Source: Prosapia bicincta (lineage: Eukaryota; Arthropoda; Insecta; Hemiptera; Cercopidae). From it: 64,000 bases of DNA. Both the position numbers and the translations under genes were made by a program. The stretch spans positions 74,076,271 through 74,140,270 of the forward strand of contig JBAIZL010000001.1 of the NCBI GenBank assembly GCA_036971475.1, read 5' to 3'. A model generated the notes under the pieces. It made no database searches and was not told where the DNA came from. It saw only the letters and a list, made by a program, of their open reading frames with translations. Shown piece by piece: positions 13,126-26,910 of the stretch; the stretch's first letter is position 1; the number at the start of each line of letters is the position of its first letter.

Positions 13126-14705
13126 ATGCAATTTCTGAAGGAAATTGATATTTAATACACTTTTGTATACCTTTGCTAAATGGCTACTAGCCCATTTGCC
13201 TTTATTATAGAACTTACATTTTTAAACCAATTTGCAAAAATTTCAATTTTCTTTCTAAGTTACCCTACCACCAAGATATTATTTTATATACACATAAATC
13301 ATGAAATAAACAATATATATATATACTTATAATTCGAAAAAGAAAACTTATATTAACATATTGTTTCGGTTAGCTAGACCCACTTACAAATTTAAAATCT
13401 CTTGGTTAACTTAACCCTTTTATTGCACTTTTTAAAATATTTAGAATCTACACATCAAAATCATTTCCCTTTATTCTTACTCAAACCTTGGTTTGATTCA
13501 ATTTATTTTATACACATATATAATTTCACCCTTTTCTAAATAAAATCAAAAGTTTACATTAAAAAGCTTCAATTTGTTAGAACCCTTGTTTATTTTAACT
13601 GAAAACAATTTATGTCAATTTGTTTCAAATGGAAATATGTCGTAATGACTCCTTCTAAATAAATTACCAATTTAGTTTAATTTAATTATATGAAATAACA
13701 CTCCTGTTTATAGGAGTATCTGAAACTAAGGCATAGCCTTCCAATCAGCTGTTGTAAACAATGGCCTTTTGTCCGCCATCTTGGATATTTACTTTTAGCA
13801 ATTTATATTTAACTTTATTTCAACACATCTTTTATTTAAATTCTTTACACCTTCATAAGATTTTAAACTCTTTAATTATTTAAATCCCTTTATTTGATTT
13901 GTTTATTTAAAACCCTTTCCCTTTACATAAGTTCTAACCTAAAATTTCTATTTCCCTTACATTCATGAAATACAACATAATTTCTGCATTTATGGCATCG
14001 CCATCTTGAAACCCCCCACTCTTTAAAACAAAGCCACCAGCATTTACTCATAAAATTCAAAGTTTACTGTTAATGATTTGAAAATTTATTTAAATTTTAT
14101 AACATTTTCCCAATTTAGAAAAAATTCTTCAAATTAAAATTTTTAATTTGCAAAGGGAAAACAATTAGATCTGACCTGATTCCACACAAAGCATGGCTTG
14201 CCTATCTTCTCCCTCTCTTCTCCGTCTCTCCCTTTGTTCTCCAGCGGGGTGGGGAAAGTCCGGCTTGGCTGTTGCTTCGTTCCCACGTAAGAATACTTGG
14301 ATGACTTCCCACGCGTTGCCGCAATCCTCCATCCCTTTGTGTGTCTGCTAGGCCTCAGGTAGATCAGCTCGCTTCACCCTTTGGTTGAAATTCTCCCATC
14401 TTCTTTCTTCGATGACATTCGCACCTCTTTTAAATTTTAACAGTTACCAGTAAAAATTTAGCTTTAAGCCCTTCTTTTAACACAGTTCTTGGGCATTTTT
14501 TAACACAGAAAAGAAATAGAAAAATCTTTTAAAAACGTTTATCAATTTAGTTAAATTTTGTTTAATTTTGTTAGAAATTTAGACTCACACTTTTAAAACT
14601 GTTTGCTAGGTTACACTGTTCACATCGCCTTGTCTTTCTAGTAAGGCTTCAACACACACATTTAACGACGCTCGCACATAATTTGATGGAAATTTATGGG
14701 GAAAC

Positions 14706-14737
14706 CCCTTTCGCAGCGATCTTGAAATGCGAAAGGG
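14706..14737. other. stem-loop in the LTR, 10-bp perfect stem
   Basis: CCCTTTCGCA (14706-14715) and TGCGAAAGGG (14728-14737) are perfect reverse complements around a 12-nt loop, followed by GCCCCAT. The homologous position of the other LTR (25333-25358) has a stem of different sequence. Confidence 0.75.
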
Positions 14738-15350
14738 CCCCATACACGAAATACAGCGTCACAACATCTCAACGAAACGAACTTTCCCTAGCCACTCATA
14801 GTTTTTGAACTATTAACGGTAACAAAACTATTGTTCATTGTTTTACCGGAGCTACGCCCGACACCGACCTTACCCTTCGAGAGTCCTGGTTTAGCTGGGG
14901 CGTGGGACGCTTGGCTTCTTCTCAAACCGGGAAACACCCCCTCCTTCCAGTCCGTTCCCACGAGTTGACAACCAATAAGGATCTTAAATCGATGTCGCCT
15001 GATCGGCGCGCGCACTCCTTTTGTACTAGTGCGTAACGGCTCGCAAATTTGCTAGACAGATCGATTTAATCCACTTTTTCGATCAAGCCGTATAACTCTT
15101 TAAGGGTGCTTCTGATGGAATTTTATTATTCTTTATTTTTGATTTTTCTCGTCCTGCTTTATCTCTGGAAATGTCGATGGTAACTCTAGGCCAATTTTGA
15201 CCATCTTCCCCTTGCAAACGGCCTTATATTTAAGTTTCAAACCCTTCCCACGGTGGCTTGGTTTGTTTTACTTACAAGAAATTTAGACTCTTTATGTTTT
15301 ACATTTTATATTTTTGCGGCATGTATTCCAAGAGAATATTGCCCGCCGCA

Positions 15351-16575
15351 GTGTGTGTGTGTGTGTGTTGGTGTGAGTGAGTAAGTGTGTGTGTGTGTGT
15401 GTGTGTTGTGTGTGAGAGAGAGGAAGAGAGAGAGAGACATTGAGTATGTAGGCGTGAGTATGTGCTGGTGTGTATGCGTACTTAAGTGTGGGTACGTGTG
15501 TGTGAGTGTGTGTGAGAGAGAGAGAGAGAAAGAGGGATACATTGAGTGTGTAAGCGTGAGTATGTGCTGGTGTGTATGCATACATAAGTGTGGGTACGTG
15601 TGTGTGAGTGTGTGTGAGAGAGAGAGAGAGAAAGAGGGATACATTGAGTGTGTAAGCGTGAGTATGTGCTGGTGTGTATGCATACATAAGTGTGGGTACG
15701 TGTGTGTGAGTGTGTGTGAGAGAGAGAGAGAGAAAGAGGGATACATTGAGTGTGTAAGCGTGAGTATGTGCTGGTGTGTATGCGTACATAAGTGTGGGTA
15801 CGTGTGTGTGAGTGTGTGTGAGAGAGAGAGAGAGAAAGAGGGATACATTGAGTGTGTAAGCGTGAGTATGTGCTGGTGTGTATGCATACATAAGTGTGGG
15901 TACGTGTGTGTGAGTGTGTGTGAGAGAGAGAGAGAGAAAGAGGGATACATTGAGTGTGTAAGCGTGAGTATGTGCTGGTGTGTATGCATACATAAGTGTG
16001 GGTACGTGTGTGTGAGTGTGTGTGAGAGAGAGAGAGAGAAAGAGGGATACATTGAGTGTGTAAGCGTGAGTATGTGCTGGTGTGTATGCATACATAAGTG
16101 TGGGTACGTGTGTGTGAGTGTGTGTGAGAGAGAGAGAGAGAGAAAGAGGGATACATTGAGTGTGTAAGCGTGAGTATGTGCTGGTGTGTATGCATACATA
16201 AGTGTGGGTACGTGTGTGTGAGTGTGTGTGAGAGAGAGAGAGAAAGAGGGATACATTGAGTGTGTAAGCGTGAGTATGTGCTGGTGTGTATGCATACATA
16301 AGTGTGGGTACGTGTGTGTGAGTGTGTGTGAGAGAGAGAGAAAGAGGGATACATTGAGTGTGTAAGCGTGAGTATGTGCTGGTGTGTATGCATACATAAG
16401 TGTGGGTACGTGTGTGTGAGTGTGTGAGAAAGAGAGAGAGAGAAAGAGGAATACATTGAGTGTGTAAGCGTGTGTATGTGCTGGTGTGTATGGATACATG
16501 CTGTGTGAGAGAGAGAAAAAGAGAGACATTGAGTGTATAAGCAAGTGTATGTGCTGCTGCATATGTGCACATACA

Positions 16576-16616
<41 letters not shown>

Positions 16617-16674
16617 AAGAGAGAGAATTTGAGTGTGTAAGCGTGTATATGGGCTAGTGTGTATGTGTGCATAC

Positions 16675-16718
<44 letters not shown>

Positions 16719-16748
16719 TATAGTGTGTAAGCGTGTGTATGTGTACAT

Positions 16749-16833
<85 letters not shown>

Positions 16834-16958
16834 TGTGTATGTGTGTGTGTATATGTGTGTGGGTGTTTGTGTGTGTTTGTGTGTGCGTGTGTGTGTGAGT
16901 GAGTGAGTTTGTATGTGTGTGTGAGAGAGAAAGAGAGAGACATTCAGTGTGTAAGCGT
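15351..16958. repeat. GT/GA minisatellite, 102-bp unit
   Basis: About ten nearly identical 102-bp units run from about 15430 to 16440. Each has a GA run, 'gggatacattgagtg', 'gtgctggtgtgtatg', 'cataagtgtgggtacgtg' and a GT run. More degenerate units follow and then a long pure GT tract (about 16748-16826). Because 102 is divisible by 3, long open frames (up to 545 aa on minus, 260 aa on plus) cross the array; these are artefacts. It is the right-hand continuation of the GT region interrupted by the solo LTR. Confidence 0.93.
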
Positions 16959-17180
16959 GTGGATGCGCTGGTGTGTATGTGTGCATACCTGTATGGGAGA
17001 CAAATGATTATGGATGCGCTGGTGTGTATGTGTGCATACCTGTATGGGAGACAAATGTTTGTGGATACGCTGGTGTGTATGTGTGCATACCTGTATGGGA
17101 GACAAATGATTGAGGATGCGCTGGTGTGTATGTGTGTATACCTGTATGGGAGGCAAATTATTGAGGATGCGCTGGTTCGT
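16959..17180. repeat. 51-bp tandem repeat, about 4.3 units
   Basis: Units start at about 16961, 17012 and 17063 and share 'gatgcgctggtgtgtatg' followed by 'cctgtatgggag'. The unit looks like half of, and derived from, the adjoining 102-bp minisatellite. Confidence 0.88.
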
Positions 17181-20040
17181 AGTTGCTTGGGTGTTTAAAC
17201 GTCAACGAGATTAAAGCGTTTCGGATTTTCATTCCGTGTGTTCCTGTAATCCTCTGTTTTTCCCAGAGGCCAATATTGCCAGAAAAATTCATTTAATTAG
17301 AACATTTTAAACTAAAACAATGGCATCTATAATAGTGAATTGTGAAACCCAAACAGTCACTCACCGGATGACTGCAACACGTCTCTGGCTAAAAGTGTAT
17401 CTGTGTGTCACTACACGCAAAGTGTATTGATAGTAGATCTTTTACTATCTTACTATTCCTTTCATAAAAATAGCATACTTGTTTGTTAAAGGCATTAATG
17501 TCTGTTTACAGGTGTTGTTGTATTTTGTAAACATTACGTCATACACGAGACCTATGTTATTATATTCTATGGTAACTAAGAAACACATCGCAACAAACCT
17601 GACTTCTACAGTGAGGCTCGGTAAAGTGTAATAATACGATCAAATATCGATTGTTGACATTTGCGTTTCTCCCCAGTGAGGTTGTAAAAGGGGTGGGGTT
17701 TCAAATGCCACATAGGCGAGTTGAATAATAATCGATAGCTTAAGACAACTGTTTATATGAGGCGGTAACATGTTAGTAACAAAAAAGAGATTATTCTAAT
17801 AATGGTATTAAATCATATCAATTGTTTAAACATAAACAATAGTAGTAGCTGTTGAAGCGCAGTAAGTAAAAGTAAGTAACTGGATACAATCCTATCAGTG
17901 TAATGTAGCGAAAGTGCAAGTAACAGGGAATAAAAACCGTAAAAGAAGACATTTCCACGCAACGTCACAGAGAGGTTTTCAGTTTGACGGGTGAGGCGGG
18001 AGGGGGGGTCTCCTACCGAGTGGTGCCCTTTGACATTATTGCCCTCAGCCCAGTCTATTCCCATTACTCAAGTCACTGACTTCGCTCAAACAGAATAAAC
18101 TTTTCCTAAATACGTCTTTGATGTATTTCTTTCGTAAAAAGAATTTGTCTTACGCTGAAAAACTAAGTGGACAAAGTTTTAGTGTTTTACAATATGGTGA
18201 CAACAGGTAGTTCAAATATGTCGTCATAATTATTTTAAATGTGCTCTTTATATATATATATATACATACAACCTTTAAACACTAATAACACAAACACACA
18301 CACACACACACATAACCTACATACATACATATATTCATATAATGAAGATTTCAGGTTTCACTTCATTCAGAATCGGCGCTTCTTCAAGTTATTTGAGGAT
18401 TTAACATACTATAGGCTCGGACTCCTGAGCAATCTAACTTATATATTTGCTACTTGAAAGTAGGTCTTTCATAAAATAATTCAAGTTGTTACAAATTTTA
18501 ACATTTTATACATCATATTTTCTTTATAAATTGAAGTGGTAAAACGTTCATTAAATTCAAGACGCATAAAAATACCAACTGTTTTACTATCTTCTAATTG
18601 TCACAAAATTACTGCAATTTGTCGCCATACAGCTCCTCCCAAAGGACAAGATGGTGGACGTTAAAATGTATCAGGAATTGGCTGATGAGGCAGTTTTGTT
18701 GCGAAGTTTATTTCGTTATAAATAGCTTCCTTTATTTGAGCGGGGATATTTTGCATTTTATGGTTTAGGTTATACTGAAACTGATGGAAAAAACTAAAAA
18801 ACTTTATTAGTTTCTCCCAAATGCTGAAACGTTCAGTTATGTTGGCTATTTAATGTTTTATTTATAATAACATATATGGGTTATTCTAATGGATACCTAA
18901 CCATAAAGGGCCAACTATGCATAGAAAGGGGTTTATTATAACCTATCTAATGATAAAAATAGCAAAACAGAAGAAGAATAAAAAATTAATGTTTTATAGT
19001 TAAAGAATTGTAACGAAATATAAAACATACCTGTGATGCAGACAAAAGGAAACATAAATGTTAAACGGTTCCATTGCATTGTGGGTTCCCTAACAGTGTG
19101 TAACATCACCAGTACAAATAACAGTATATAAAAAGATTTATGGAAACGCTTTTCTACACAATGTTCTCCTTATCCACCCGACAAAGAGGTTTCGGTGTGC
19201 CAGGGGGGACCTGTAAATTTACCTATTTTCTATATATCTTTTAGAGTTCTCTTTTTAAAAATAAATTTTTCACTAAACGCACACAGTACTATCCTGAGCA
19301 CAGGTTTATATCCGCTCTGTAACTTTACGCTACGTTACAACTATTTATATACATAAAAATTAATGCATATAAACTGCGAGTATTTTATTACTACAATTTA
19401 TGCAAATTTTAACTTCTAAATAAAGATTACATCATTTAAAATAACTTGATTATTGCTTACAATGTATTTATACGTAGCACGTAAAACACCAAACTTAATG
19501 TAGTCTTTGTTAAGTATTACCAACTTCTACTTTGACACACAATCTTTCAATCACAGAATCTAAGGAAATATTTTCCATGAATAACTGGTAGAAGCAGTAT
19601 TGTGAGTGTCCCGTGAAGAACGGGATGCACAAGCAGGAAAGAGGCATGCTACAGATCTTTGAGGAATATGGGGGGGAGTTCTTTACAAACTCCCCATAAG
19701 GTTAAGAGTCTATAGATAAGGTTTGCGTGAACACTAGTTAGTATGTTGAAATAAAACATTAGTCTTCGGTGACTTGAATCTATGATTGCTACGGGATCCG
19801 GGCGAAGTGGATAACTCTTTTTTTTTAAACCGCTGACAACTCTTGAATTAAGTTAAAAAAAATTTTTGATGGTGTTAAATATCATACATCAACTATTAAA
19901 GAGAAAATAATTATTACCCAAACTATAACAGCAGGAATGTAAGAAAATCATTTATACATAATTGTCAATTAGTCGCTTTGGACAGGTACCCTGGACAAAG
20001 TGAATAATGTAACCCAGACAAAGTGGTGGTTGTACTCATC
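17181..20040 (+). repeat. repeat block A, right part
   Basis: 17552-18410 matches 33392-34485 (block B), 17797-20040 matches 57080-58740 (block C), and 17645-17730 also matches 36945-37030. The block includes a short TA tract at 18249-18264 followed by 'caaccttta' and a CA tract (about 18294-18312). An 83-aa minus frame at 17813-18064 has a partner only in block C and has no motif. Identity of the parent repeat is unknown. Overlaps the left edge of block B because the end of A and the start of B share sequence. Confidence 0.8.
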
Positions 20041-22084
20041 TACCTGAAAAAGGAAAAATGTTTTTATAAAAAGCACACAAGCACAAAATATCTGCAACAT
20101 ATTTAATTGTATAAAATAACTCCTCATTTTAGTGTACACATTACACCAAATACCTTACACTCTTTAAATGTTTAACATTAAGTAGAATCAATAGAAATTA
20201 TATTATTCAACTTTAGCTGTCGTGACATAGGTCAAAGAAATATGATCAAAATCCGCAAGAGTTAGAACAGCCTTAATGAGTCCATTCAAAACAATTCCCG
20301 CACTATATCAAATCATCCAGAGGGGGCAGTCGTATTTTCTGTGGCAAATTAAACAACGGTAATATTTTTTATCTCTTTTAAAATTGTAGGGTTTTTCTCT
20401 TTATTGACAACTGGTATTGTATGCCTGAAATAGGATTGGAACCATCTTAAATAGATTTCACGGTTCATTTTAATTTTTCGTCAGACCATCTAGCTTTGCT
20501 AGTCTTCCTTTCATATTTGTATACCATCTTAAAAACCAAATTTGGTATCAGTTTCGGTTTTAAATAATTAATTTGCTAGTTTTGTTGTATGATGGAATGA
20601 AGTATACATGTATAAAATATACTCGGGAAAAGTGAATAGCCATCCACTTTGCCCTATTTCCTTTGCTCAGCCTGTACTATTTATAAAGAAGTACTGAAAT
20701 AACCCACAAACGTTATGAATAGAGAAAGACGTCAGCGGTAAAGGAAGCTTTTAACAGAAAAGTTGTTTCATCATTACATCTTAGAAAACTTGCAAATAAC
20801 ATAACTTGAATAGTTTTTCAGAAGCAACGATTTTACAACATACAGCCCTCACGCTCAAAATGATAGTCTACTATTACCATGGGTCTTGTGATGATGCTTT
20901 GTTCCGCCTTTTAGTTCACATATTAGGAGCTTAGAGCGTTAGTGACACTGGTTACGAAATTTGTCACAAAATACACTTTCCCCGTACTTCCCCTATATGT
21001 AGACCATGAGATTGCCTATGAGCGCGCATGCGTGGAAATCTTCTCCAGTTCAGGGATTCACAAAAACCAACTCCGATTAAAACCTAAAATACGACGGCAA
21101 AGCAGATTAGGAAAGAAATGAAGCAGTTTTTAAACTCTATAATTTGCATGGAATTTCGCTGAGAACCGTATAATTTTTAATGAAGTTAACGATTCCCCTC
21201 TCAACGCTTAACAGTAATTGTATAATCGCGTATATAAGGGTTGCGGGCTAAAGTAAGGGTGTCGGGTAATTTGTGTAAGCGGTTCAAGGGTAGAGGGAGT
21301 TTTTGTTTGCCTTATTGATAAGGCTGCGTAATGGTGACGTCAGTTAATTTTTTATTACGGATTTTACGTTTTCACTTTATGTCGCGTCATCATCTCTCGT
21401 AGAGCGCGTTCTAACTTAACGTTCTCCTGCCATAATTCTTATCTCCCGTCCTCATGCTCGGTCTGTCCTTACATGAGCCTTTTCGTGGTCACCTACAGGT
21501 ATAGTCTCCCCAGTTTGTTTTATTGTTATTCAGAAGTGAAACATAGTATGACGTTAGTGAATAGGTAAGGTATGACGTCATTGTTTAGTAAGATATTAGT
21601 AAATATTTTCTAATGTGACACCGTAAATATAGTCATTTATTGTATTGCATTGTTATAAATAATAAGTAAAATTTGAATTACCAATGTAAACATAGGTATT
21701 AATACTACAATGAATAATAACAAAATGTATTGCGTTAGGTTTAGTAATTCAGACCTTCTCCATTATCTACAGAACGTTAGAATATGCAATTGATGTGTGA
21801 AGTCATTAGGATTTACAAACTTGTCGACTTCTTTATGAATTACATGACCTTCCTTGATAAATAAACCTTTTTTGAAGTTTTCCTCACGGTGATAGCTTTA
21901 TTATTTGCATTTCCCATTACTTTCATTCTGCGACGTCTGTGGGGAGGTCGGTTCATACGTAAATACATTGAGGGCTGGATGTGATGAGTATCGCTGCCTC
22001 ATACACTAAACGTGCTGTCATGTTTGTGCCCTGATTAGTACTTCCTCCTTTCTTGAGGTGTTGTATTTTGTGTACGTGTTTGTT

Positions 22085-22127
<43 letters not shown>

Positions 22128-22347
22128 GTGTGTGTGAGATAGAGCAGTTAGTGTATATATGCTGGTGTATGTATGTACCTACGTATGTGGGAGAGGAGTG
22201 AGTGTAGATGTGCTAGTCTGTATATGTACATATGTGTGTGTGTGTGTGAGGAGTGAGTGTAGATGTGCTGGTGTGCATATGTAATTACGTATGTTTGTGT
22301 GAGTGGGAGAGGAGTGAGTATGGGTGTGCTGGTGTGTATGTCTACAT

Positions 22348-22381
<34 letters not shown>

Positions 22382-22433
22382 TTGTGTGGAATGGAGTGTG
22401 TGTGTGGAAGTGCAGGTTTTTATACGTACCTAC
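19742..22433 (+). repeat. repeat block B, left part, ending in a GT minisatellite
   Basis: 21020-22080 matches 10430-11536. 22081-22433 is a GT-rich minisatellite with diverged units containing 'gtgctggtgtg' and 'tatgtacatac', related to the block A minisatellite. The gypsy element begins at 22434. The interval 20040-21015 is AT-rich with nothing recognised. Confidence 0.8.
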
Positions 22434-25400
22434 TGCAACGGGCCGGCCCACGCCAAAAGTGCGTGCCGCCCCCTTTGATCACCACGCTCACTTACTTGAG
22501 CGGTCAGCCCTTCCGTCGACCAACACTCGCGCCCGCTGCAGAGTAAGAAATTCGTTACGAACCGTTCGTAGCCGAAGTTACGAACCCTGTGCATTGCTCG
22601 CCAAATTCTGCCAGTGGATAAATCCCTGGGCTTAGAACAAAAACCCTAACTTGCTGAGAATTAACCCTTTGGGTGAGACTTCCCGGGGAGGAGTTCTTTT
22701 GAAAGGCATATAACCGGAGAAATGACCATCTTTGTAGGATAGTGTAAGAAACTTGTTTATATGAAAACTAAATATGTTTGCAAGTTAGTTAAAAAATATT
22801 TATTTTTTTTTTCTAAATTACATTTATTTATTTGAATGTGCATGGCACAGTATGTACTACATTTTACCCAGAAAAACCCTATCAATTTAAAACAATTTAA
22901 CATTGAAAACATCTTACTTGCTTATATTATTTATCAGAAAAATTTACCAATTAATTAATAATTTGAAATTTGTTCACAGTCGACAAGAATATAGCAAAAT
23001 GCAAAACGTTTCCCAATTGATTTTATATTTTATATTTAAATTTAACCCTTCCAATTCAAAACATTTATACATAACAAAATTAAAAACTATTTTCATAAAA
23101 AGAAACCTCAAAACAACTAACTACATGATTAAACTTTATCTCCAACTCATTTACCAAAATCTTTGAATTTAAACTATTTAATCTTTAAACAATTTAACCC
23201 TTTACTTTAAATCAAAAACAAATCTTAAATCTTTATTTTAACCCTTCTTCTAACTGGGAAAGTTTTACCCTTTTGTACATTCCAACGACTTGTGATTATT
23301 AACATTATTTTACCAATTAGTTTCTAACAATCACATGAAATTATATTATTTTCATAAATTAAAATTTATCCAACTCCTCTGAAACAGAATCCATGTTATA
23401 AACTTACAAATGCACCTATTTATCGCTATAAGCTTGTCATCTGAATTAATTAATAACTCATATTTATATTAACAATGTTGACTCATTTACTGAGAGAAAA
23501 CCCCATATTTATTTGAAACATTAAAACCCAAAGTTTCAGCTAATTATATGAATGAATCTGATATAAAACATTATTATAGTTATTGAAAATCATTTAACAC
23601 ATTTACAAAACCCCTTATTTAACCCTTTTACAAAATGAATCTTTGATCTCTTTCCTTTTGTGAAATAAAATGCATTGGCATTTAATTAACCTTTACAACA
23701 ATGTAAACAACACAATTTCTGAAGGAAAATTGTATTTTCATAAAATTTATTTAATATTTATCAAACAATGAATTTAGTTATCCCTTTTTTGAAATACCAG
23801 TAAAAAAAACAAAACAAATTATTCCTTACATCTAAAACATGAACCAAAATACCTATTATTTATATGAACAATTACCAGACCCACTTAATCCTATGAAAAC
23901 TCATAGTTGATAGTTATATTTTTCTCTTTACTAAATCTCGATTTTAAAAAATTTAAAATTTATTTTAAAATTATATTATCTCTATATTTGCTTTATTATT
24001 TGTACCTTATAACCCTTTCTTAATTTAAACCAAACTTTCTTATCTCAAATTAATGTAATTTATTTTTATTTGTTAATAAATTTACCTCATATAATTTATT
24101 AAACAACCATTGATTTCAATCTGTATTATTTATACCCAAAAATTTATTTTATAAAAATTTGAATTTTCGATATAACCTTTTTTTAAACAAACAGAAAATA
24201 TTATTTTAATTCTTATTAAAAACATTTATATTTAAAAAAAAAAACGATTTATTTAAAATTGTCATTTACTAAACAACTCCTTTTAACAAAAACAAACATT
24301 TCTTTTAAAGTCCTTTCATTTCTTCAAATGCTACATAGTAACGCATGACCTTCCAGTCAGCTGATGTAAATAAACAATCTTACTGGCGGCCATCTTGAAA
24401 CATAGAACTTGATTTTTACACTTTTAAAATACAACTATTTTTAAACTCTATTTTCTGTTCTTTCTACTAATTTTGTTTGTTAATAAGTTTGAACATATTT
24501 TTTTTTCAATTTAATTTATTTCAAATTTAAACCCTTTAAGAATTTATTACTTCAAAATTACATTTTTAAAATATCTTTTTAGAATTTAAATGCTATACTC
24601 TAACATGAGTCTTGCGCCATTTTGTTTCTTTTATCCCCACCCTTAAACAAAGCCATCAGCTCCTACCTTTTAATTTAAACAATTTGGAATCTACTATTTT
24701 TAAATGAATTTAATTTAATGAACAATTTCCCCTTTTAAAATTTTATCAAAACAAAAACTCCCACCTGCAAAAATAAAACTGTGCCGGTCTGACCTTAAAT
24801 TTTCCGTTGGACAAAGGCTTGAGAGTCTTCCCTCTCCCTCAGGTGTTTCTATGGATCATTGAAGTGGGGGGTTGCTTTCGTGCCGGCTCCAAGTGACGCT
24901 TACAGCTCTTTCCAAAATTGAAAAACAGAAGTCCGCCATGTTGAAAGCCCTCGTCCCTTTGTTTGAAATGGCCAACGCCCTGCATACAGTTCCTTTTCTG
25001 TTCCCACAGTGTCGTCCTCTGTCTTCGCATCCTCTGCATGGGCATCTTGTAGATATTAAGCACTTGATGGTTAAATTTTGATTTGCAAGTTAAATTAAAC
25101 ACTGTTCTAAACAACATTTTTAAAACACTACAAGCTTTTACAAAGTTTATCGTTGATTTTCTACTTTCACTATTTCAAAATTAAAACTGTTCTTCTCTTA
25201 AAAACTTTGTCCCTATTTAAAACACTGCATACTCTCCTGTCCGTACCACAGTAAAGTTGCATTTTTATATATTATTCCGAAACACTTTAAGACTTACGAC
25301 GCAGCATCTTTAGGTCTTAGTTATGAGCACCGCTTTCGGATAGATCTTAATCCGAAAGGGCCCCATTTATGAAACAGCACTTCCTACATTTCAGCAAAAC

Positions 25401-25994
25401 ACAACCGTCTAGCCTGCCATCGTTTTTGATCGTCGTTATTCACTAAAACAAAAGTTCATTTCTTCGCAGCTATTACTCACGCGAACTCCGCTTGACCAAC
25501 CTTCTACCTCCGTCTCTCGATGCCAAGTAACGCTTTGTCCCTCCTTTACCGTTTGGCTCCTTGTTGCAGCAATTTTCCCGCGTTTCGATCAGACCAATCA
25601 AAAATCGATATCTCTCCAACTTTGCATACATACAGGCGCGCGTCTGTCGTCATCACTGCCAGTGCGTGAGAAAGGAAATGACATCCAAAAAGAAATTAAT
25701 TTACGCGTTTTCTTTCGGGCTGCATAACTCTTTTCCCGTGCTTCTATGGAATTTTTCTTATTCTTGTCACTGTTCTTTATTTGTTGTTCTGCATCTATGA
25801 AAAGTCGTTTGTAATTTTAGGCCGAATTTGACAATTTTCCCCTTGCAAATGACCCCCTATAAGTTACTTTAAATTTTTAACCCACTTCTCAATGGCTTGG
25901 CTTAATGTCATAACAAAAAAAATTTAACCTGGCTTTACTTTTAACTATTTTCCCTCTTGGTGACAATTGTGACAGGGTTCTGCCCGTCACAACA
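22434..25994 (-). mobile_element. 3' LTR of the gypsy element, 3.56 kb
   Basis: The right edge (25994) abuts a C6 tract, which on the minus strand is the purine run just before an LTR starting TGTTGTGACGGG. The left edge is TGCAACGG at 22434, repeated at 33270 next to the putative primer-binding region. The same start and overall content occur in the 3.8-kb solo LTR. Ends are GC-rich and the centre is very AT-rich with many AACCCTTT words. Frames in it (22903-23166, 24839-25117, 25561-25800) have no motif. Confidence 0.85.
25333..25358. other. stem-loop in the LTR, 9-bp perfect stem
   Basis: CTTTCGGAT (25333-25341) pairs with ATCCGAAAG (25350-25358) around an 8-nt loop and is followed by GGGCCCCAT. 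Homologous to 14706-14737 but with different paired bases. Confidence 0.75.
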
Positions 25995-26004
25995 TCCCCC
26001 CATA
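25995..26004 (-). other. polypurine tract of the gypsy element
   Basis: On the minus strand an ATGGGGGGA run lies directly before the TG of the 3' LTR. This is the usual position of the plus-strand primer in LTR elements. Confidence 0.75.

Positions 26005-26910
<906 letters not shown>

Larger units (their letters stand above)
11551..15350 (-). mobile_element. solo LTR of a Ty3/gypsy-type element, 3.8 kb
   Basis: It begins TGCGACGG and ends CCGCCGCA, so it obeys the TG...CA rule with short imperfect terminal inversions. It is bounded on both sides by GT repeats (11541-11550 and 15351 on). It aligns along its whole length with the complete LTR at 22434-25994: the GC-rich left end with 'ctcgccaaa' and 'tgccag', the shared 'tttgcaagttagttaaaaaat', 'gccatcttg' motifs, the 'cgaaagggcccca' box and the right end with 'ttccccttgcaaa'. 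By eye the two are quite diverged, much more so than their flanking blocks. No internal region is present, so it is a solo LTR; orientation is taken from the element at 22434-33392. Frames inside it have no motifs. Confidence 0.85.

Noticed and set aside
15292..16943. Very long open frames (545, 426, 396 and 260 aa) on both strands
   Set aside because: They are translations of a 102-bp tandem repeat whose period is divisible by 3; composition is His/Thr/Ser or Cys/Val/Glu repeats.
18680..18715. CTGATGA followed by a possible hairpin, also at 57805 (hammerhead core)
   Set aside because: The 3' part reads GAAG rather than GAAA and the stem is only three pairs; the 42150 relative does not keep the motif.
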